A stretch of 64,000 bases of DNA from Boesenbergia rotunda (taxonomy: Eukaryota; Streptophyta; Magnoliopsida; Zingiberales; Zingiberaceae). The stretch is taken from contig JAGFNQ010002605.1 in NCBI GenBank assembly GCA_024364735.1, forward strand, positions 124,001 to 188,000, in the 5' to 3' direction. Below are positions 57,459-64,000 of the stretch, in pieces (positions within the stretch are counted from its first letter, which is position 1; every line of letters starts with the position of its first letter). Position numbers and translations under genes: made by a program. The notes under the pieces were generated by a model, which saw nothing but the letters and a program-made list of their open reading frames with translations, was not told where the DNA came from and ran no database searches.

Positions 57459-57830
57459 GTTTATTACATAGATGTTATTTTTCCTATATCCTTTTAAGGT
57501 AACCTCTGAGTCTCGTAAGTTCCTAATCAGGCAGTTTTAGTTGGTAAAAGTGACTAAGTATCTAGTATAACAGAGGTGACTAATACTGAGTAAATTAAAT
57601 TTAAAACTGTCAACCAAAAGGAACTTTTTGATAGTAAAGTTGAAGCTCAGTTCAATGTTACCTGAACCGATTACCTTAAGTGTAGCGTTGTTGCCAAACG
57701 CCACTATTCCTAGGTCCTTGTATTTTAGTTTGGTGAACTTTGACTCGTCTCCAGTCATCTGTCTAAAGTACCCACTATCCAACATCCACTGGTCCAAATC
57801 TTTATATTCCTATACATAAACTGGCTTAGT
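57459..57830 (-). pseudogene. pol: Element D pol, 5' part: protease
   Basis: The minus strand reads WMLDSGYFRQMTGDESKF, the copia protease DSG box, with the following Cys-Ser changed to Tyr-Phe. FGNNATLKVIG and KFNLLSISHLC follow, as in element H (13717-14013). It continues at 43077 beyond element E. Confidence 0.84.
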
Positions 57831-58699
57831 TTGGATCCAATTTAATAGAAGTATAGGATAGATTGTTAAAGTTCACTTGCCTAATCTGTCTCACCCAATT
57901 TAAGTGATCAAACATGTTAAACCAATGTTGATTTTATGAGACAGAGTTTAGTCTAACCAGTATGATCTGATTAGCTAGATTGAATAGAAAAAAAAATTGA
58001 AGAAGATTTGAAAATGAAATTTTTGAAAAAGAATATTTTTTGAAAAAAGATTAAGAAAATTTTGAAAATGAATTTTTGAAAGAGATAAAGATACATTTGA
58101 AAAAGAATTTTGTGAGGTAGAAAAATTGATAGAATTTGGATTGATCTAACTTTATTCATCCTAACTATCTCACCCATTTTTAAGTGACAAAATAGGGATC
58201 CTTATTTGTTTTGTGAGATACTTTCAATTTTATTTTAAAAATTAGGTAAAGTCTAAGATATGATTGAACCTTGAGTTAGATTCAGATTTAAAAATTAGTA
58301 ATTTAAAAATAACTTCAATATTTGGCTTCCAGATTTTGGCGAGGCACAGGGGCCTTCTTTGGCCTTAGCCTTATTGGATCAACAATCCGTTCCTAGACAA
58401 AGTCACATAAAGAAATAGTATTTTTAAATTTCTCGTTCAGAATTCTTGGTCTAACTAGTCGAGGATATGGTGAGGTAGCTTCGGCTAGTTTCACCGAACT
58501 AAGAAGACCAAATAGGAGACGCCTTCCCCTACTTGACTCCCTAGACGACTTTCCTAATGTACTATCAGCTCGCCCTACCCTAATACTAGGTTGTGCAAAT
58601 TTCAATCAAATCTAATCCTTAACTAACCATTTCTAATCCTAATCATGATAATTTTAAAAAAAATAAACAAGCATCAAGAAAGCTATTTAATAAAAAAAA
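57831..58699 (-). other. Element D gag-pol spacer with two hairpins and conserved block
   Basis: Hairpin 1: CTGTCTCA (57886-57893) with TGAGACAG (57937-57944). Hairpin 2: TATCTCAC (58166-58173) with GTGAGATA (58213-58220). The two stems in one element differ by a paired base change. The block at about 58325-58600 is the most diverged of the five copies. Confidence 0.68.
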
Positions 58700-60275
58700 C
58701 TATCTAACCATATGGATAGTTCTTATATTGGCTCCCCCTAGATCATATCCCCGATATGATCTATCTAAGTAATAGATATGATGCTTGGAAACCCAATATT
58801 GATTTGGTCTGACTTGATTAGTCAAACTCAGTTTGGGGACCCATGCTTGGACTCAGGTGCTAGGGCAGTTAATTATTGAGTAGTAGGACCTAACTCATGA
58901 ATTGGATTTAAACCCAAATTCTGATTGATTTAGAACAGATTTCTATTTTCCAAGAATCATATCAAGATTCTGAGTTCTTTGACTTGAGCTTTCAGGGAGG
59001 AATTATCTTCCTCAAGTCTTTGGACTTGATTTGAGGTTTCTTCCTGAACTTGCTCAATCAAAGGACTTGAGCTAGTTTCTTCCTTAAGAGTTTTACCTCC
59101 TCTCAGAGAGACCTTACCCGGTCATTGGACTTAGCCAATTTGCGAGATAAGTAGGAAATTAATTAGTAAAGATCCGGTTCGAAAAACCTATTACCTTAAG
59201 TTGACCCATTTTTGACAATGAGACGGTTCCGTGCTCCGTTTCTTCGTCCGATTTGGAGTCGATCTCATCTTTTGCTGTTAATGGGAGGATATTGGAGTGC
59301 GTTGGTTCATCCTCATCCAATTCCGAAGACGACTCGTCCTAGGTATCCTGGAACGCCTTCTTCCTCCGTTGCTTTTTTGTCTCCTTTGCGTTTGGGGACT
59401 CAAACTTGAAGTGTCCCTTCTTTCCACACCCATAACAGGTGAGTTCCGCCTTGATCTTTAGTTTAGCCGGATCATCTTTTGGTTGTCCCGTCTTCTTTTT
59501 CTTTTGAGCCTTCATAGCTCTGAACAGCTTCCGGACAATGTTCACAAGCTCTTCCTCATCGGATTCAGAGTTAGAATCTGGTTCCAGTTTGGTGTCTTTT
59601 TCTTGATTTTTCCTGCAATCAAAGTCACACCTTTCTCTACAAGCGAACCCTTAATCTACTCATATATCTCAAATTCAGAAAATAACTCATCTAGTTTTAT
59701 TTTAGAAAGGTCCTTAGAAACTTTGTAGGCATCAACCATAGATGCCCATAGCGAATTTCTAGTGAATGAATTTAATGTATACCTGATCAGATCCCTATTC
59801 TCGATTGTGTGCCTGATGATGTGGAGTCCGTTCATAATTTCCTGAATTCGGGCATGTAGTTGGGAAGTCGTTTCTCTGTCCTGCATTTTTAGATTATAAA
59901 TTTTATTCAATAAGAGGTCGCGACGGCTCACCTTAGTATCGGAGGTTCCTTCGTGGAGTTCTATGAGTTTATTCCAGAGTCCTTTGGCGCTGTTGAAGGG
60001 ACCGATGTGGTTAAGTCCCTCCTTTGTGAGTCCGCATTAGAGGATCTGTGTTGCCTTTGCGTAAGCTTTGATCCACTTTTTGGCAGTGATGTCCCATTTG
60101 TCGCAGCTTAGTACCACCCCTTGCTCGTCTCGTGGATGATCGAATCCGATTTGGATTATTATCCACATGTTCACCTGAGTTTTCAGGTGGACTTCTATCC
60201 AGCTCTTCCAATAACTGAAGTCTTCTCCAAAGAAGAGAGGGGGCGAGCAGTACTGTAGCCCTCTTGCAATGTCAT
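58700..60275 (-). pseudogene. gag: Element D gag
   Basis: From ATG 60275 (MTLQEG) to TAG 58700-58702 after GGANIRTIHMVR. It has GEDFSYWKSWIEVHLKTQV, a frameshifted middle, RRDLLLNKIYNLKMQD, NRDLIRYTLNSF and WASMVDAYKVSKDL. The knuckle CYGCGKKGHFKFES (about 59430-59390) has Ser for the last Cys. Stops and shifts occur near 60240, 60037, 59935, 59655 and 59339, and the coiled-coil part (59150-58960) is decayed. Confidence 0.86.
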
Positions 60276-60475
60276 AAGGCAAGTAGAGAGAATTTCGAAC
60301 TTGCAATAACACAAACAACAGAATGTACCAAGACTTCTATCTTGGATTAGCAGTGTGGGACAAAATAAAAAAATGCAAATGAATAGAGCTTCGAAAAGTA
60401 AGCAAAATTACACCAAAACTATGAAAAATCCGAAAAGTGCTCAAGTGGTGGTTTCACCAAAATTGAGCAGCCCCC

Positions 60476-60489
60476 GCTCTGATACCAAT
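60476..60489 (-). other. Primer binding site, element D
   Basis: ATTGGTATCAGAGC directly after the CCTACA end of the 5' LTR. Confidence 0.9.
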
Positions 60490-63451
60490 TGTAGGATCGA
60501 GATTGAGCGATAGAGGGGGTGAATATCGCTTCGCAAAAACTTCAGATTTAACACTTAAATTACTAAGCAATAAAGTACACAGCGGAAGCTTTAAGAATGA
60601 GCGTAGGAGTTGGAGATATAGAGCAGCGGAAATAAACAACAAATCAAGATCGCTAACTCAAGTTGGTTATACTTGCTTCGGAGTCTTGACCGGCTCCTAT
60701 TGTAAAGCCCACGATCCTTGATCGTTTACTTTGGGCATTACTAAAAATCGCAAGAATGTTTACAATTTATAAAATAAACAGTGCAATAAGAAATGAATAT
60801 ATATACCGACTTCTAGAGTGAGAACAAGTCTTTGTTCGGAGAGTCGGACGACGTTTTGGCGTTGTCTAAACTTTGGTCACGTAGCACACAGAAGAAGAAA
60901 GTGATCACAGTGATTGAATTGTTGTTCTGGACTGCTCCACTTAACCCCCTTTTATAGTAGTTACTCAGGCGCCTAAATGGCCTTTCAGGTACCCCAGTCA
61001 TAGTGGATAGGGCGGAAACTTTATCTGCTGCACATTCAAACTCTATTCTGGTCAGGCGCCTCAGTCCCTTTTAGGCGTGTGAGACCCTTTTAGGCGCCTA
61101 AGTGCTGACATGGGTCCTCCACTTAGTACTCGCCACGTCAGTCTGACCGATGCGCCAGCTCAGCCTCCATCTTCCAGCTTTCAGGTGCCTGAGTCACATT
61201 TCGGCGCCCCAGTCAAGCTGCTTTTACTTTTTTAGCTGCAACATGGGTTAGTTCCATACATCTAATAATATATATAAATGAAGCATGTATGAATCACAAC
61301 CAATGCTGTCTTGATTCTGATTTCAGGTTTCATCTGAAACCCTAGGTTGGACTGACGCCTACTGTTCCCTCACCAGGGAACGCATCCTCAGCTACTCTTC
61401 TCAGGAGAGTTTACCTGTTGCCACTCGAAACCTCCGATTGGACTTTTGCTCGGCCTTCGAGAACTCGAAATTCGATGACGTTCGACCTCAACCCGTCTCG
61501 ACTCCTGTCCGCGATCCCCACTCGGCAAAGTCTTCTACTCGGTCCCCCAGACCAGGTCTTCTTACTTGGCTTCACTCGCCAAGTCTTCATTGCCCGATCA
61601 CCGACCAGGACTTCGTGATCAACCCTGCAGGTCAAGACTTTTTGCCTAGCTTACCTAGGAATTTCCTGCAATCTCCGCAAATTCATTAGAACAATATACC
61701 AGCTTTGTAGGATCGGTGCCGGTCGATAGGGGGTGAATATCGACTCGTAATTTTTGTCGGAAAACTTCGTCGTTCGTCTTTCTATCAGAGTTAGTACTCA
61801 ACGGAAATAATAATAAAGAAAAACAAAGACAGCAGTACACGCGGGATTTATTTATTTGGTTCTCGACCCCCCAGTGTCAGTACGTCTAAGGCCTATGTAC
61901 TCGGCGTGAGTCCACTAATGGTCTCCTTTTCGAAATTTCCGGAGGTGGAGAATACCCGGCTTACAGTTTGAATTACAAGTACAAAAGAATAAAATTAAAT
62001 ACAACTTGTAAACGAAAAAGCAAACCAACGAAAAAGTGAAGATCGGCCAATCCGGAAGTCCTAAGTGCAGCGCACTTCCTCCTGGAGCCTCCTTGGTCGC
62101 AGAGCTTTGCCTTGAGCACTTTTGCTTCACACATATTGCTTTTGCGGCTATAGAAATTGTTGTTCTAAAGTGAGGGGGTTGAACCCCTTTATATACTGCA
62201 TTCTCGGGCGCCTAAGTGCTCTTGGGCGCCTACCACGTGTGGTCAAAACTTGATCCGCAGCAGCAAATTCGCGTATGGATAAAACTGTGCTTCCCAGGCT
62301 CCTAGGAAGCTCTCAGGCGCCTGGGAAGCTCTCAGGCGCCTGGGAAGCTCCCAGGAGCCTGATTCAAGTCAGGCGCCCAGGAAGCCTCTTCCCAAGTTGC
62401 ATTTTTTCTGCATTTGCTCTCCTATCTTGCCTCCAATTCCAGGTACCTACAAGACAACAAACACAAGAGAAACATACAAATAATCTTAGCTTTAATTGAT
62501 TGGTTATGACTTTGGATTTCACCCGAAATCCTAGGTCGAACCGACGCCTAATGTTCCCTTTCCCGGGGAACGTGTCCTCACCTACTCCACCCTAGAGAAG
62601 TTACCTTTTCCAACCGGAACCTCCGGTTGGACTTTCGCTCAGCCCTCGAGAACCTGAATCTTGAGACGTCCGACCTTGACCCATCTCTACTTCTATTCCC
62701 AATCCCAGCTCAGCTAAGCCTTTTGCCCGATCCTCGACCATGACTTCGTGCTCGGCCTTCGGGACTCTCGGATCTCGAGACGTCCAACCTTGACCCGTCT
62801 CTACTTCTGTCTGTAGTCCTCGCTCGACAAAGACTCCATTGCCCAATCCCCGACCATGACTTAGTGCTCAGTCCCCCGGACCAAGACTTTGTGCCCAGCT
62901 TCACTCACCAGGATTTAGTCCACCTAGCTTCACTTACTGGGACTCAGCTTCACTCACCAGGATTTCTTCCAACCTACCTTGATTCACTAGGATCCAGCTT
63001 CACACACCAGGATTTCCTCAAACCTAGCTTCACTCGCTAGGACCCGGCTTTACTCACCAAGATTTCCTTCACATAATCACTTATTTGCTAGTCATTTTAA
63101 TCCTAACTAGACTTCTTCCAACTTTCAGGTAAATACAATTCCAAACCTCAAGTTTGGTTTGGTTTACTCCCTTGTTCAAACTGACCAACCTTAAGTTCTA
63201 TTCACTTGGCCAAATATCAGATCCTGTTTGGTTTAACCCTTTGTCAAACTGGTCAAACCTGGGTTTACGCTACCAAACATAAGGTCCTGTTTGGTTTAAC
63301 CCTCGATCACTTTGACTACACCTTATATTATCAATCATCGAAACACTAGAGGTTGACTGTGCATAACTGATGCACATGCACCAATAAGCTTAACTTGAAC
63401 CCTTTGCTACTTATCAAAATAAGATTCGTTTTAGTGCTTTCGACACCAACA
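60490..63451 (-). repeat. Element D 5' LTR, split by solo LTR G
   Basis: Pieces 63451-63392 and 61705-60490 give about 1276 bases, matching 26492-27726. CAGGCGCC array about 60965-61210, TATA box CTATAAAAGGGGG (60945-60957), weak mini-hairpin array 61500-61650. Confidence 0.9.
61706..63386 (-). mobile_element. Solo LTR G, relative of element I LTR
   Basis: Perfect agctt duplications (61701-61705 and 63387-63391). Its minus-strand start is TATTGGTGC (TG mutated to TA) and its end GATCCTACA. It shares the CGGTGCCG..CGATAGGGGG end with element I LTRs but is longer and diverged. The palindrome array is CAGGCGCCTGGGAAGCTC (62200-62390); the mini-hairpin array has CCTAGCTTCACTCGCTAGG and CCAGCTTCACTCACCAGG units (62650-63065). 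No interior remains, so it arose by LTR-LTR recombination. Confidence 0.85.
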
Positions 63452-63456
63452 CAAGG

Positions 63457-63905
63457 TGGCAACACTCATGCCCTAACCATTAATTCATCCCATGGAGACC
63501 AAAGAGATGACTCAAGGCTTCTTAGAGGGATGAATTAATTATCTTAATTATATACATGGTTGTCACTTATTTAATCTTGATTGATTTACACTTTTTTTAT
63601 TATTCTTCCCTCCTTTTTATGATTTAACCCATTTGGGTGAATAAAAAGGGGGAGAAAGGTTAAAATGAGAGTTAAAATCAAGAAAAATTTTAATCGTCTT
63701 GTTTAATTAACTTCCCAATTTAAATAACCTTTATATGATTATGGGGAGCAATAATTATAGGGAGTTAGCTGTCAAATTATTATATTCATGTATAATTGCA
63801 CTAACTCCATTTTTTATTATACAATGAATGCAAAATTCAAATTTATTTTCTGATTATTGGTTACTAATTTTAACTTAGTTTTTATATTATTAAAAATGGA
63901 AAGAT
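63457..63905 (+). other. Older DNA, probable 3' interior of element J
   Basis: No gene. AT-rich with AAAAAGGGGGAGAAAGG at about 63643-63660 and AAAAATGGAAAGAT just before 63906, a degraded polypurine tract. It is continuous with 26491 once D is removed. Confidence 0.5.
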
Positions 63906-64000
63906 TGTTGGTGTTGGGAGCACAACATTTAACCCATAGTTTTGATGTATGAGTAAAGTTAAAGTTAGGTTAGTTGTGATCAAATAAGTTGTGTTAAATA
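63906..64000 (+). repeat. LTR start (element J or a relative), continues beyond window
   Basis: TGTTGGTGTTGGGAGCAC follows a purine tract, as in the other copia 3' LTRs here; the following ATAGTTTTGATGTATGAG resembles E's GTGTTTTGATGTTTGGG. Identity with the fragment at 24996-25732 cannot be tested because they show different ends of an LTR. Confidence 0.6.

Larger units (their letters stand above)
26492..63451 (-). mobile_element. Element D: full-length copia gag-pol retrotransposon, heavily nested
   Basis: LTRs at 26492-27726 and 60490-63451 (the latter split by G) and caagg duplications at 26487-26491 and 63452-63456 define the element. Removing C, E and G leaves about 9.2 kb: LTR, primer site, gag, spacer with conserved block and hairpins, pol (three pieces), 3' region, polypurine tract, LTR. 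Every gene is broken and the RT catalytic box is mutated, so D is dead. The flanking joins match element H sequence at each insertion point, which confirms the reconstruction. Confidence 0.92.

Overview
This is plant nuclear DNA with no host gene that I can recognise. Apart from short stretches of older DNA (about 25.7-26.5 kb and 63.5-63.9 kb), the window is a stack of nested LTR retrotransposons. Most are Ty1/copia-type elements primed by initiator tRNA-Met. At least seven related copia families are present, and three solo LTR-like insertions of other types sit inside them. The AT-rich sequence, the copia gag type and the abundance of such elements suggest a large-genome angiosperm. I favour a monocot, possibly Zingiberales, but the sequence does not prove this. 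No rRNA, tRNA, CRISPR or bacterial features were seen.

Layout, using letters I assign. The oldest layer is an element J: an LTR fragment at 24996-25732, interior at 25733-26491 and 63457-63905, and an LTR start at 63906. Element H (minus strand; gag 21862-23516, pol 11300-14013, 5' LTR 23738-24995) sits in J's LTR. H is split by element I (14632-21782, target duplication cttaa) and by element A (about -170 to 11299), which landed in H's RNase H domain. A's 3' LTR is interrupted by a 2.1-kb solo LTR (1871-3951, gtcaa). Element D (26492-63451, minus, caagg) is a 9.2-kb copia element with gag and pol. It is stretched to 37 kb by three insertions: element C (30875-42585, aattc), element E (43078-57453, ggtag) and solo LTR G (61706-63386, agctt). 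C holds a 3.5-kb Ty3/gypsy-type solo LTR (35917-39378, caaac). E's 3' LTR holds element F (46583-56522, gtgtt), and F's 3' LTR holds another solo LTR (54348-56058).

H and D are gag-pol elements, both broken; D even has YVND in place of the RT YVDD box. A, C and F are non-autonomous. They keep gag but carry, where pol should be, a second gene (ORF2) that resembles the 'putative plant transposon protein' family (Transposase_32-like). In all three copies ORF2 starts with an 11-nt first exon followed by a GT-AG intron. I and E have gag genes reduced mainly to two CCHC zinc knuckles, whereas A keeps the capsid part and has lost the knuckle.

The most interesting signals are not the ORFs. (1) In A, C and F a palindrome array plus, in C and F, a TATA box lies directly upstream of ORF2, and the array is of the same motif type as the array in that element's own LTR. 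This suggests a second, LTR-matched internal promoter. (2) A hairpin with covarying stem bases recurs between gag and the next gene in C, D, F, H and I, and again near the 3' end of C, D and F. A conserved, non-coding block of about 230 bp lies next to the inter-genic copy. (3) The U3 of nearly every LTR is an array of mini-hairpins whose two arms change together from unit to unit. Together these suggest a family of autonomous and parasitic copia elements that share RNA-level signals.
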